From an uncultured Bacteroidota bacterium (lineage in GTDB: Bacteria; Bacteroidota; Bacteroidia; Chitinophagales; Chitinophagaceae), in NCBI GenBank assembly GCA_903933765.1, contig CAIZLI010000100.1, positions 1 to 9,709 on the forward strand: a stretch of DNA of 9,709 nt. The letters are read 5' to 3'. Under the pieces are notes generated by a model that searched no databases, had not been told where the DNA came from, and worked only from the letters and a program-made list of their open reading frames with translations. Positions 1-7,509 of this stretch are shown in pieces. Numbering within the stretch: position 1 is the first letter of the stretch; every line of letters starts with the position of its first letter. The position numbers were made by a program, and so were the translations under genes.

Positions 1-1066
1 AATTCTCTCTGATATCCATCACCATGGCAGTGGCTTCTTCTACGCCTCCTTTCATGTATACAGGAGTGACAACAGAATCTGTTTTACCAATATCAAATCC
101 CTTTTCTTTCAATCCATTTTGTAATGCCAATGCATTCTTCCACAAATTTGCTTTTAGTTCTGGTTTTGATCTTAATAATTCTAAACGCTTTAAGTTACCC
201 ACCACATATGGCATTGGTAAACTTTTTGCAAAAATTTGTGAACGAATATTATAACGAATATAATCAATGATGGTTCTTGGTCCAGCCATGAACGCACCTA
301 TCGACGCCATACTCTTAGCAAATGTGGAGAAGTATAAATCAATTTCATCTTGACAGCCTTGTGCTTCACCAGCGCCAGCGCCAGTGGTACCTAATGTACC
401 AAAACCATGTGCGTCGTCCACCAATAAACGGAATGGTACTTTCTTTTTTAATGCAGCAATCTCTTTTAATTTTCCCTGGTCACCTGCCATACCAAATACG
501 CCTTCAGTGATCACCAAAACACCACCAGATTGTTGTTTATCTACCAATGCCTGTGCTCTTAATAATTGTTTTTCGCAATCTTCAACATCGTTATGTTTAA
601 AAACAAATCGGTGACCTGGAATCATTCTTAATGCATCAATGATACATGCATGACATTCTGCATCATACACCACTACATCATGACGACCACAGATTGCATC
701 AATGGCACTCATGATCCCTTGGTATCCATAGTTCATTAGAATTGAATCTTCTTTATGAACAAATTCAGCCAATTCTCTTTCTAATTGTTCGTGTAAGTCA
801 CTATTTCCACTCATCATTCTCGCACCCATTGGTAAGGCTAAACCATATTGAGCAGATCCTTCTGCATCCGCCTTACGCACTTCTGGATGATTGGCTAATC
901 CTAAATAATTGTTTAAACTCCATACAATCATTTCTTGTCCTCTAAATTTCATCTTAGAGGCAATTTCTCCTTCTAGTTTAGGAAACGCAAAATAGCCATG
1001 TGCTCTTTCACGGTGTTGACCAATTGGTCCGTAGTTTTTAGTCAGCCTTTCGAATATATCTGCCAT
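1..1066 (-). CDS. PLP-dependent alpha-oxoamine synthase family enzyme, 3' end missing
   Basis: This minus-strand gene starts at the ATG at 1066-1064 and is open to the left edge; 355 residues are visible, and by family length roughly 40-50 C-terminal residues are missing. Family members condense an acyl-thioester with an amino acid with loss of CO2 or CoA (glycine C-acetyltransferase, 8-amino-7-oxononanoate synthase, serine palmitoyltransferase, cysteate acyltransferase). The fold-type I PLP site is intact: stacking His139 in ECHAC, Asp217 and His220 in VDDAHGFG, and the Schiff-base Lys251 in TFAKSMAS. The N-terminal AHGYFAFPKLEGEI and WSLNNYLGLANHPEVRKADA segments match, from memory, a Bacteroidota subgroup distinct from the characterised Bacteroides serine palmitoyltransferases. 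The substrate is therefore unresolved; sphingolipid or sulfonolipid (capnine-type) base synthesis is an inference. It is divergent from the phosphatase gene. Confidence 0.88.
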   Translation of the reverse strand, partial: MADIFERLTKNYGPIGQHRERAHGYFAFPKLEGEIASKMKFRGQEMIVWSLNNYLGLANHPEVRKADAEGSAQYGLALPMGARMMSGNSDLHEQLERELAEFVHKEDSILMNYGYQGIMSAIDAICGRHDVVVYDAECHACIIDALRMIPGHRFVFKHNDVEDCEKQLLRAQALVDKQQSGGVLVITEGVFGMAGDQGKLKEIAALKKKVPFRLLVDDAHGFGTLGTTGAGAGEAQGCQDEIDLYFSTFAKSMASIGAFMAGPRTIIDYIRYNIRSQIFAKSLPMPYVVGNLKRLELLRSKPELKANLWKNALALQNGLKEKGFDIGKTDSVVTPVYMKGGVEEATAMVMDIREN

Positions 1067-1085
1067 AGGTTTCTAATTATACCTG

Positions 1086-1093
1086 CAAATTTA
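1086..1093 (-). promoter_or_regulatory. Bacteroidota -7 promoter element of the oxoamine synthase gene
   Basis: On the minus strand these bases read TAAATTTG, a full match to the Bacteroidota -7 consensus TAnnTTTG, followed by CAGG. It lies 19 bases from the start codon, so the transcript leader would be only about a dozen bases. No clear -33 TTTG is present at the expected distance, so the call rests on the -7 element alone. Confidence 0.5.
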
Positions 1094-1115
1094 ATAATTT
1101 TTTGGCTTCAATAGG

Positions 1116-1137
1116 CTATAATTATACGTAATTTGCA
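1116..1137 (+). promoter_or_regulatory. Promoter-like motif copy 1, upstream of the phosphatase
   Basis: The pattern CTATA-N4-TACGTAATTTGCA occupies 1116-1137 and ends 19 bases before the ATG at 1157. A near-identical 22-bp copy (17 of 22 bases) is at 2879-2900 before the small exported peptide gene. It is close to, but not a clean match for, the TAnnTTTG element, and the nearest upstream TTTG (1101-1104) is spaced too far. It may be a variant promoter or an activator site. Confidence 0.4.
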
Positions 1138-1156
1138 GTCCTAAATTCATGTGAAC

Positions 1157-2806
1157 ATGCGTATTTGTACCATTTTATGCTTTTTACTTCTGTCTTTTAT
1201 AAGCATTGCACAAGCCCCAAAATCAGTCCCATCAAGTACTTCAAGCAAACCTAAACTAATTATAGGTATCGTAATTGATCAAATGCGTTGGGATTATATC
1301 AATCAATTTAAATCCCATTTCACCACTCAACAAGGCTTTATGCGCTTTGTAAATGAGGGTGCTACTTGTAATAATAACTTCATTCCCTATGTTCCTACTG
1401 TTACGGCATGTGGTCATGCTGCTGTCTACACTGGCTCAACACCAGCAATCCATGGCGTTGCAGGAAACCAATGGTACGATAACTATCAACAAAGGACGGT
1501 CTACTGTGTGGAAGACCCAACCGTGGTATCTGTAGGTGTAGAAGGTAGTCCAGCCGGTAAAATGAGTCCAGTGAATGTTTGGACAACAACGCTTGGGGAT
1601 GAGATCAAATTGGCGAATAATTTTAAAAGTAAAGTATTTGGTATCTCCATTAAAGACAGAGGTGCGATTATCCCTGCTGGTCATAGTGCCGATGGTGCAT
1701 TTTGGTATGATAGCAAATCGGGGAATTTTATTAGTTCAACCTATTATGGAAAAAACTTGCCAAAATGGGTGTCCGAATTCAATAGCCAACACAGAGTAGA
1801 TTCTTTATATGCAAAAGGATGGAACTTAAGTTTAGCAAAATCTGTCTATGAATCTAATTGTGATGGGGATATGAACGCCTATGAATCTACTCCTTTAGGT
1901 GCTGAACAAAAAGGATTTCCTTATACCTTATCTCAATTTATTGGCAAGGATTATAGTAAAATCTCCTCTACACCATACGGTAATACGATTGTAGCAGAAA
2001 TGGCAGAAAAGGCCTTGGTGAGCGAGCAATTAGGAAAGGATGATATCACAGATTTATTGGCAATCAGTTTTTCTTCTCCAGATTATATTGGTCATTCATT
2101 TGGTCCAAATTCTTGGGAAACACTGGATGGCTATATTAAACTTGATGCAGTGATTGCACAACTATTTGCAAGTTTAGATAAGCAGGTGGGAAAAAATAAT
2201 TATACCGTTTTTTTAACAGCAGACCATGCAGTTGCCAATATTCCTGATTTTTCTAAAAAACATAAAATTCCAGGTGGCTTGATCAGTGAATCTGGCATTA
2301 AAAAAGAATTAGGACAATTATTGTTAAAGCAAGGCTTGAGTGATAAATTAATTACTGCAATCAATGAATACAATATTCATTTTAACCATCCTTTGATGGA
2401 TAGTCTTGGCGTAAGTCAGGATAAATTGGTTCAATTGGTGCGTCAATTTGTAGAGCTAAAACCAGGTGTGTTACAAGTTGTTGAGGCGCGTAAAGCGGCG
2501 TCTGCAGCTTTACCTGAGGAACTAAGAGAAAGAATTGTCAATGGCTATAATCCTCAAAGAAGTGGCGATTTGTTCATTGTGACTAAATCGGGCTATATGG
2601 ATGGTTATGCCACTGGAACAAACCATGGCGTTTTTTATAATTATGACGCACATATTCCATTGTTATGGTATGGTAATGGCATCAAAAAAGGGCAAGTAAA
2701 TTCGGTGAATTATATGACTGATATTGCCCCAACAGTGTCCACCCTTTTAGGTATTCAGATGCCAAGTGGTGCAATTGGGAAGCCTATTTTAGAAGTATTA
2801 AAATAA
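1157..2806 (+). CDS. pafA: PafA-type exported alkaline phosphatase
   Basis: A 549-residue alkaline-phosphatase-superfamily hydrolase, expected to release phosphate from monoesters in the periplasm or outside the cell. The ATG at 1157 is preferred over the in-frame GTG at 1151 because it gives a normal signal peptide: a hydrophobic core in residues 5-18 and a likely cut after AQA (residue 20). The active site agrees with Elizabethkingia PafA (T79, N100, K162, R164) at a constant offset of four: nucleophile Thr83 in PTVTACGH, Asn104 in GNQWYD, Lys166 and Arg168 in SIKDRG. Zinc ligands are visible as Asp41 (VIDQMRWDY), Asp309 and His313 (SPDYIGH), Asp356 and His357 (TADHA) and His490 (GTNHG). 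The Lys/Arg pair argues for a monoesterase rather than an NPP-like diesterase. No strong terminator follows it. The exact physiological substrate is not visible from sequence. Confidence 0.93.
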   Translation: MRICTILCFLLLSFISIAQAPKSVPSSTSSKPKLIIGIVIDQMRWDYINQFKSHFTTQQGFMRFVNEGATCNNNFIPYVPTVTACGHAAVYTGSTPAIHGVAGNQWYDNYQQRTVYCVEDPTVVSVGVEGSPAGKMSPVNVWTTTLGDEIKLANNFKSKVFGISIKDRGAIIPAGHSADGAFWYDSKSGNFISSTYYGKNLPKWVSEFNSQHRVDSLYAKGWNLSLAKSVYESNCDGDMNAYESTPLGAEQKGFPYTLSQFIGKDYSKISSTPYGNTIVAEMAEKALVSEQLGKDDITDLLAISFSSPDYIGHSFGPNSWETLDGYIKLDAVIAQLFASLDKQVGKNNYTVFLTADHAVANIPDFSKKHKIPGGLISESGIKKELGQLLLKQGLSDKLITAINEYNIHFNHPLMDSLGVSQDKLVQLVRQFVELKPGVLQVVEARKAASAALPEELRERIVNGYNPQRSGDLFIVTKSGYMDGYATGTNHGVFYNYDAHIPLLWYGNGIKKGQVNSVNYMTDIAPTVSTLLGIQMPSGAIGKPILEVLK

Positions 2807-2878
2807 CCAGTTCCCAAGCGCTATTTAAGCGATTTAACATAAAAATGAGTAAAATCATACTGAAATGATCATCAATAT

Positions 2879-2900
2879 CTATATGATTACGTAAATTGCA
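2879..2900 (+). promoter_or_regulatory. Promoter-like motif copy 2, upstream of the small exported peptide
   Basis: CTATA-N4-TACGTAAATTGCA, the second copy of the 22-bp motif found at 1116-1137. It ends 41 bases before the ATG at 2942. The intervening bases are A/T rich with no competing TAnnTTTG element. Shared regulation with the phosphatase is an inference. Confidence 0.4.
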
Positions 2901-2941
2901 CTTAGCATTTTTGAATCAATTAAAAATATAAAAATAAGATC

Positions 2942-3118
2942 ATGAAAAAATTAGCTACCGTATTATTTGCATCTGTATTATTATTAGCTGCAAACACTGC
3001 TTCTGCAAACTGTGGTAAGAAAGATTGTAAAGATTGTAAGAAGGAAGCCAAAGCGCATAAGTGTGATAAGAACTGTATGAAAGATGGCAAGTGTAAAGAA
3101 ATGAAAAAGAAAGGATAG
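2942..3118 (+). CDS. Small exported Cys/Lys-rich peptide (58 aa)
   Basis: A 58-codon gene with a textbook signal peptide: MKK, a hydrophobic stretch over residues 4-18, and an ASA cleavage site after residue 22. The predicted mature peptide is only 36 residues, with six cysteines (24, 29, 32, 41, 45, 51) and fourteen lysines; the cysteines fall in CKDC and CDKNC spacings, with His39 next to Lys40-Cys41. It lacks a lipobox. This composition fits a periplasmic metal-binding or disulfide-bonded peptide, but no family is recognised and no function is claimed. Support for it being real comes from the signal peptide, an upstream motif shared with the phosphatase gene, and a terminator hairpin starting 38 bases after the stop. 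The antisense frame over it (2955-3173) has no such features. Confidence 0.8.
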   Translation: MKKLATVLFASVLLLAANTASANCGKKDCKDCKKEAKAHKCDKNCMKDGKCKEMKKKG

Positions 3119-3155
3119 TCCTCAACGACTTGACCTTAAAACTTTTTATAAGTTT

Positions 3156-3191
3156 ATAAAAATAGCCACTCAATTGAGTGGCTATTTTTAT
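3156..3191. terminator. Bidirectional intrinsic terminator
   Basis: A perfect 36-base palindrome centred between 3173 and 3174, with core AGCCACTC/GAGTGGCT and flanking A and T runs on both sides. It lies between two convergent genes, so it can end the small peptide transcript on the plus strand and the isocitrate dehydrogenase transcript on the minus strand. Confidence 0.9.
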
Positions 3192-3216
3192 TTAGACAAC
3201 AGATCCTGTTGAAAAA

Positions 3217-4446
3217 TTATGCTAATTTTTTTTGCAAATTACTATCCAATGCATCTAAAAATTCTTCAGTGTAAACATAGTGTTCACCGTGCTTCACTTT
3301 ATTTCCATGCACACAAACTGCTAAGTCTTTTGTCATGATGCCAGACTCTACTGTTTCAACACAAACTTCTTCTAATGCTTTAGAGAAACGAATCAATTCT
3401 TGGTTATTATCCAATTGACCTCTAAATTCTAAACCTCTTGTCCATGCAAAAATAGATGCAATGGGATTGGTAGAAGTCCTGTTGCCTTTTTGGTGCTCAC
3501 GGAAGTGACGTGTTACAGTACCATGTGCAGCTTCTGCTTCCATCACTTTACCATCTGGTGTAATTAAAGTTGATGTCATTAAACCCAATGAGCCAAAGCC
3601 TTGTGCTACTGTATCAGACTGTACATCACCATCATAGTTCTTACATGCCCAAACAAAATTACCATTCCACTTTAAAGCACTCGCCACCATATCATCAATC
3701 AAACGATGCTCATAAGTAATACCTGCCTCTGCATATTTTGTAATGAATTCATTTTGATAGACTTCTTCAAAAATATCTTTGAAGCGACCATCATATTTTT
3801 TTAGAATGGTATTTTTAGTAGATAAATATAAAGGCCATTTTTTTGCTAATGCTTGGTTGAAACATGCTCTAGCAAATCCATAGATACTCTCATCTGTATT
3901 GTACATAGCCAATGCCACACCATCCCCTTTAAAATTAAATACTTCGAACTCTTGCACCGTGCCGTCTTCGCCTTCAAACTTCACAGTTAATTTACCTTTG
4001 CCTTTTGTAACAAAGTCTGTTGCTCGGTATTGGTCTCCAAATGCATGACGTCCAATACAAATTGGAGCTGTCCAGTTAGGCACTAAACGAGGTACATTAG
4101 AGCAAACAATTGGTTCACGAAAAACTGTACCATCTAAAATATTACGGATAGTGCCATTAGGGCTCTTCCACATTTGTTTTAACTTGAATTCTTGCACTCT
4201 TTGTTCATCAGGAGTGATGGTAGCACATTTGATACCAACACCATATTGCTTGATTGCATTCGCAGCATCAATCGTCACTTGGTCATTGGTCGCATCACGA
4301 TACTCCATGCCCAAATCATAATATTTGATATCTAATTCTAAATAAGGTAAAATCAATTTATCCTTAATGAATTTCCAAATGATTCTTGTCATTTCATCTC
4401 CATCCAATTCTACCACTGGATTGGCCACTTTAATTTTTGCTCCCAT
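3217..4446 (-). CDS. icd: NADP-dependent isocitrate dehydrogenase, eukaryotic-like type
   Basis: A 409-residue enzyme converting isocitrate to 2-oxoglutarate with CO2 and NADPH in the TCA cycle, cytoplasmic. It closely parallels human IDH1/IDH2 rather than the E. coli Icd type. Substrate residues are Arg101 and Arg110 (TIRNIL, TVFRE), Arg133 ([15 protein letters not shown], equivalent to IDH1 R132) and Lys211 ([12 protein letters not shown]). Metal ligands are Asp252, Asp274 and Asp278 ([13 protein letters not shown]). The NADP-specificity segment AAHGTVTRH has Arg313 and His314. The ATG at 4446 is chosen: an extension to a TTG at 4470 would start inside a TACATTTG promoter element and adds only eight residues ahead of the conserved N-terminus. 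It follows the metal transporter gene on the same strand after 58 bases, so some read-through is possible. Confidence 0.96.
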   Translation of the reverse strand: MGAKIKVANPVVELDGDEMTRIIWKFIKDKLILPYLELDIKYYDLGMEYRDATNDQVTIDAANAIKQYGVGIKCATITPDEQRVQEFKLKQMWKSPNGTIRNILDGTVFREPIVCSNVPRLVPNWTAPICIGRHAFGDQYRATDFVTKGKGKLTVKFEGEDGTVQEFEVFNFKGDGVALAMYNTDESIYGFARACFNQALAKKWPLYLSTKNTILKKYDGRFKDIFEEVYQNEFITKYAEAGITYEHRLIDDMVASALKWNGNFVWACKNYDGDVQSDTVAQGFGSLGLMTSTLITPDGKVMEAEAAHGTVTRHFREHQKGNRTSTNPIASIFAWTRGLEFRGQLDNNQELIRFSKALEEVCVETVESGIMTKDLAVCVHGNKVKHGEHYVYTEEFLDALDSNLQKKLA

Positions 4447-4467
4447 GTTTTTAAAAAATTTTATCTG

Positions 4468-4475
4468 CAAATGTA
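4468..4475 (-). promoter_or_regulatory. Bacteroidota -7 promoter element of icd
   Basis: The minus strand reads TACATTTG followed by CAG, a full match to TAnnTTTG. Transcription would begin near 4461, giving a leader of about 15 bases before the ATG at 4446. The -33 position is weak (TGGG). The element decides against the TTG start at 4470, which lies inside it. Confidence 0.6.
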
Positions 4476-4504
4476 CAAAATGTAACTAAATAGTACCCAG
4501 ATTA

Positions 4505-6376
4505 TTAAGCGGTTTGTTGTACAATCAATACTGGAATCTTGACTTTATGCCTTACTGATTCGATGGTCTCGCCAAAGAAATAATCCTTCCAACCATAATG
4601 ATGATGTGCCCCCATGACTAACAATTGTGCGTCAGTTAATTTAACAATACGCACAATCTCTTTGACCCTATCCTTGTAACCTACCACATAATTTACTTTA
4701 AATCCTTTTTCACTCAGTGTTGCTGCATAAATCTCAAGTCTTTCTCTGTCCTTTCTAGATTCCTCATCATCACTTATCTCTTGAAAATAACTTGCAGTGA
4801 CACTCTCTACCACATGAATCAAAATTAGTTCTGTTCCAGCATGCGCTTGCGCAATAGCCGATTTGATTAAATTGGCATCACCAGCACTAAAGTCAACTGC
4901 TATTGCAATTCTATCAATTGGCGCTGCCTTGCTCCAGTCTAATTCAACAGCTGCACCATGCAATGCAGTACGCTCTTGCTTTTTCTTTGACTGAATGATT
5001 GGGAATAGGATGATATACAATAACAAACCAAAAAAGAAAAGAATCGATAAAACTAGTAGAATCTTAATCACTAGAGGGGTTTGTCCTACTAATAATTCTT
5101 TTGCAAAATCGAATACTAAATTTGCATTCAAATACACTAAGGTACTCGCTACGATCCATGCTAAAATTTTCACCCAAGACTTGATGGCAAATTCGCCCAT
5201 CGTGTTTTTATCACTTACAAAATGAATCAATGGAATCACAGCAAAACCCAATTGGAGGCTTAATATAACTTGACTAAAAACAAGTAATTCATCCACCCTG
5301 CCTTCTCCCATAAGTCCAATCACAAGGACTGCAGGCAGGATAGCAACTAGTCTTGTAAGGAGTCTTCTGATCCAAGGGTTTAATCTAAGATTTAAATAGC
5401 CCTCCATGACTATTTGACCAGATAAGGTTCCAGTGACGGTAGAACTCTGACCAGCTGCAATTAAAGCCACTGCAAATAAAATGGGTGCTAATTTCGAACC
5501 TAATAATGGGGCCAATAATGCATGCGCATCTTCTATTTTAGCGACAGATTGATTGCCTGTTTGATAAAACGCAGTCGCAGCTAAAATCAAAATGGCCGCA
5601 TTTACAAAAAAAGCTGCATTTAAAGCCACAGCACTATCAATAAAATTATACCAAAGTGACTTTTTGATTCCTGCGCTGGTTCTTTCTATTTTTCTTGTTT
5701 GAACCAATGCAGAGTGCAAGTATAAATTATGTGGCATCACCGTAGCTCCAATCATTCCTACTGCAATATACAAAGCCCCAGGCGATAAAGCAGAAGGCAC
5801 TAAACCCTTTGCTGCACTCGCTAAATCAGGTTTCGCTATAATCATTTCTGCTAGAAAACTGCCCCCAATTGTGGCCACTAAAACAAAAATAAATGCCTCC
5901 ATTTTACGCATACCATACCGTTGTAATAGCATGAATAAAAAAGTATCTGTAACAGTAATGATGGTGCCATACATTAAGGGCAAGCCTGTTAATAGTTTGA
6001 TCCCAATGGCCATCCCCAAGACCTCTGCTAAATCAGTGGCTGCAATAGCCAACTCTGCCAGAATGTATAAACAGAAATTAACAAATTTGGGATAGGTCTC
6101 TCTATTGACTTGTGCCAAATCTAAACGCCTTACAATACCCAATCTTGCACTTAAACTTTGAAGCAAGATGGCCATGATATTACTTAGTAATAAAATCCAA
6201 ATCAATTGAAACCCAAAAGCAGCACCCCCCTGCAAATCGGTTGCCCAGTTCCCAGGATCCATATACCCAACACTAACTAAATAGGCTGGTCCAATAAAGG
6301 CAAATATACGTCTCCAACCAGTTTTGTTTTGAACTGGAACAGACTCGTGTAGTTGATCTAAGGATTTATGAAACAT
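4505..6376 (-). CDS. NRAMP (MntH-like) Mn/Fe transporter fused to a universal stress protein domain
   Basis: A 623-residue inner-membrane protein. Residues about 20-463 form an NRAMP proton-coupled divalent metal transporter with roughly eleven or twelve hydrophobic segments. The metal site is visible in TM1 as DPGN (residues 40-43) and in TM6 as MPHN (214-217); the methionine at 214 favours Mn2+/Fe2+ over Mg2+ or Ca2+. After a basic linker (SKKKQER), residues about 486-621 form a cytoplasmic UspA-type domain (DRIAIAVDFS at its start, VMGA at 587 and KIPVLIV at its end). The Usp nucleotide motif G-x2-G-x9-G is incomplete: Gly589 and Gly602 are present but the middle Gly is His592, within a His triplet at 591-593. 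The fusion suggests regulation of transport by a nucleotide or by metal; that is inference. MntH alone is usually about 400-450 residues. It is divergent from the lipoprotein gene. Confidence 0.92.
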   Translation of the reverse strand: MFHKSLDQLHESVPVQNKTGWRRIFAFIGPAYLVSVGYMDPGNWATDLQGGAAFGFQLIWILLLSNIMAILLQSLSARLGIVRRLDLAQVNRETYPKFVNFCLYILAELAIAATDLAEVLGMAIGIKLLTGLPLMYGTIITVTDTFLFMLLQRYGMRKMEAFIFVLVATIGGSFLAEMIIAKPDLASAAKGLVPSALSPGALYIAVGMIGATVMPHNLYLHSALVQTRKIERTSAGIKKSLWYNFIDSAVALNAAFFVNAAILILAATAFYQTGNQSVAKIEDAHALLAPLLGSKLAPILFAVALIAAGQSSTVTGTLSGQIVMEGYLNLRLNPWIRRLLTRLVAILPAVLVIGLMGEGRVDELLVFSQVILSLQLGFAVIPLIHFVSDKNTMGEFAIKSWVKILAWIVASTLVYLNANLVFDFAKELLVGQTPLVIKILLVLSILFFFGLLLYIILFPIIQSKKKQERTALHGAAVELDWSKAAPIDRIAIAVDFSAGDANLIKSAIAQAHAGTELILIHVVESVTASYFQEISDDEESRKDRERLEIYAATLSEKGFKVNYVVGYKDRVKEIVRIVKLTDAQLLVMGAHHHYGWKDYFFGETIESVRHKVKIPVLIVQQTA

Positions 6377-6405
6377 AATTGAAATGTAAATTTAACTATA
6401 AACCC

Positions 6406-6436
6406 TTTGTGAAAGGCATTTTGTTGCCTATTTTAG
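6406..6436 (+). promoter_or_regulatory. Bacteroidota promoter of the lipoprotein gene
   Basis: TTTG at 6406-6409, a 19-base spacer, then TATTTTAG at 6429-6436, which matches TAnnTTTG except at one position. The spacing is the Bacteroidota consensus. The ATG at 6453 lies 16 bases downstream, so the leader would be about ten bases. Confidence 0.6.
6414..6429. repeat. Small inverted repeat between -33 and -7 elements
   Basis: AGGCA at 6414-6418 and TGCCT at 6425-6429 are exact inverses around a 6-base spacer. The repeat sits inside the spacer of the lipoprotein promoter and 38 bases upstream of the metal transporter start, where a repressor operator would act on both genes. The arms are short, so chance is possible. 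Confidence 0.35.
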
Positions 6437-6452
6437 CAAAAAATAGAGTGCC

Positions 6453-7400
6453 ATGCGCTATCTAAGTAATCTTTTGATTTTATTGGCATTCATTGGGTGT
6501 GCTGAAACAAAAACAGATCTCTCTGGAAATACCCCTTTAAAAATAAATGATTTCAATGCGGCATTCAAGCAAATTGATTTGCCCATTCGAATCAATGATA
6601 CCAATTTAACAAACTACACTGATACCTCAGAAATTGGCAGAAAAGCCTTAGAACAATTTTTACCAGATTCTGTTGTCAATGCAATTGTTCCTAAGAATAT
6701 TAAAAATGCATCCCTATTTCCAATAGGTAAAATTGAAAAAGAAACAGAATACTATTTATTGTTAAATTACAAAGATGCAAAGAACCAAACAGTATCTGTG
6801 ATCACTTTTAGTAAGAAAAATGTTTTCTTGGGCTATAAAATTTTGACACAATTTGACCTTGTACATAAAGGTTCACAATTTTATGGTAAAACCTTAATGA
6901 TCAATAAAGAGCCTACATTTTTAGTGGAAGAAAATAAATTAGATCCTGAATTAGGATTGACCAATGAAAAAAAAGGTTGGGCCTATACAGAACAAGGATT
7001 CAGATTAATTTATATGGACGCCAATGTGAAGCCTGAACAAAAAGCAATTTTAAATCCGATTGACACATTGCCAACACTAAATAATTTTAGTGGAGACTAT
7101 GCTAGAGATAAAAAGAACTTCATTTCATTAAGAGACTTCGGAAATGCCAACAAATATCAATTTTTCTTGCATTTTGAAAAGAAAGATGGCACATGTGTTG
7201 GTGAACTTAAAGGTTTATTGAATTTTAATAAAAACCAAGCCACTTATACTGAAAAAGGCGATCATTGTACTATTCAATTCACCATCACCGGAAATGTGAT
7301 TAAAATCAAGGAAGATGGAAATTGCGGTAATCATAGAAATATGACCTGTTATTTTAATGATAGTTACGATAAGAAAAGAAAGCCAAAGCGTAAGAAATAA
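6453..7400 (+). CDS. Putative lipoprotein with a C-terminal Cys-containing domain and basic tail
   Basis: A 315-residue protein of a family I do not recognise. The N-terminus has a hydrophobic stretch (residues 7-14) ending in FIGC, so Cys16 is a probable lipidation site; Phe at -3 makes the lipobox imperfect. The middle part (about 30-200) is polar and mixed alpha/beta in look. The C-terminal part (about 212-305) begins FSGDYA and carries four cysteines (248, 272, 291, 299) in a pattern of alternating short strands (GTCVGELKG, DHCTIQFTITGN, NGNCGN-like turn, MTCYFNDSY) resembling a small disulfide-stabilised beta domain. The protein ends in an unusual cluster, KKRKPKRKK. It stands alone on the plus strand behind its own promoter, divergent from the metal transporter, and no terminator hairpin follows. 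Envelope location is inferred; function is unknown. Confidence 0.82.
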   Translation: MRYLSNLLILLAFIGCAETKTDLSGNTPLKINDFNAAFKQIDLPIRINDTNLTNYTDTSEIGRKALEQFLPDSVVNAIVPKNIKNASLFPIGKIEKETEYYLLLNYKDAKNQTVSVITFSKKNVFLGYKILTQFDLVHKGSQFYGKTLMINKEPTFLVEENKLDPELGLTNEKKGWAYTEQGFRLIYMDANVKPEQKAILNPIDTLPTLNNFSGDYARDKKNFISLRDFGNANKYQFFLHFEKKDGTCVGELKGLLNFNKNQATYTEKGDHCTIQFTITGNVIKIKEDGNCGNHRNMTCYFNDSYDKKRKPKRKK

Positions 7401-7509
7401 TCCACATTCTGCCATTGCAAACGATTGTTATTCACACTATACCTGCCTTGGTCCAAATTTAAAGGCAAATAGGATATATTGTGGGTCAAATTAACCAAAG
7501 AACAAAAAC

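Larger units (their letters stand above)
1083..1138. repeat. 9-bp inverted repeat between divergent start sites
   Basis: CTGCAAATT at 1083-1091 is exactly inverted as AATTTGCAG at 1130-1138, leaving a 38-base spacer. Each arm contains the TTTGCA core of an outward-facing promoter-like element, so the symmetry may simply reflect two back-to-back promoters rather than an operator. Confidence 0.4.

Noticed and set aside
24..945. Four open frames on the plus strand (24-254, 322-510, 384-614, 742-945)
   Set aside because: All are antisense to the oxoamine synthase gene, whose minus frame keeps catalytic motifs throughout; none shows a domain or start context.
1151..1156. GTG start for the phosphatase
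   Set aside because: It adds two residues before an in-frame ATG that gives a standard signal peptide; it cannot be excluded but is less likely.
2817..2834. Hairpin CGCT-ATTTA-AGCG after the phosphatase stop as a terminator
   Set aside because: Only four base pairs and no T run follows.
2955..3173. 72-residue minus-strand frame over the small peptide gene
   Set aside because: It starts inside the terminator palindrome region and is the antisense of a Lys/Cys-rich gene that has a signal peptide.
4447..4470. Eight-residue N-terminal extension of icd from a TTG codon at 4470
   Set aside because: The TTG is part of a TACATTTG promoter element and the ATG at 4446 directly precedes the conserved N-terminus.
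7401..7509. Promoter for the phosphorylase gene (ATTG-N20-TATACCTG at 7414-7445, or TATATTGT at 7475-7482)
   Set aside because: Both candidates have several mismatches to TTTG and TAnnTTTG; neither is convincing enough to annotate.
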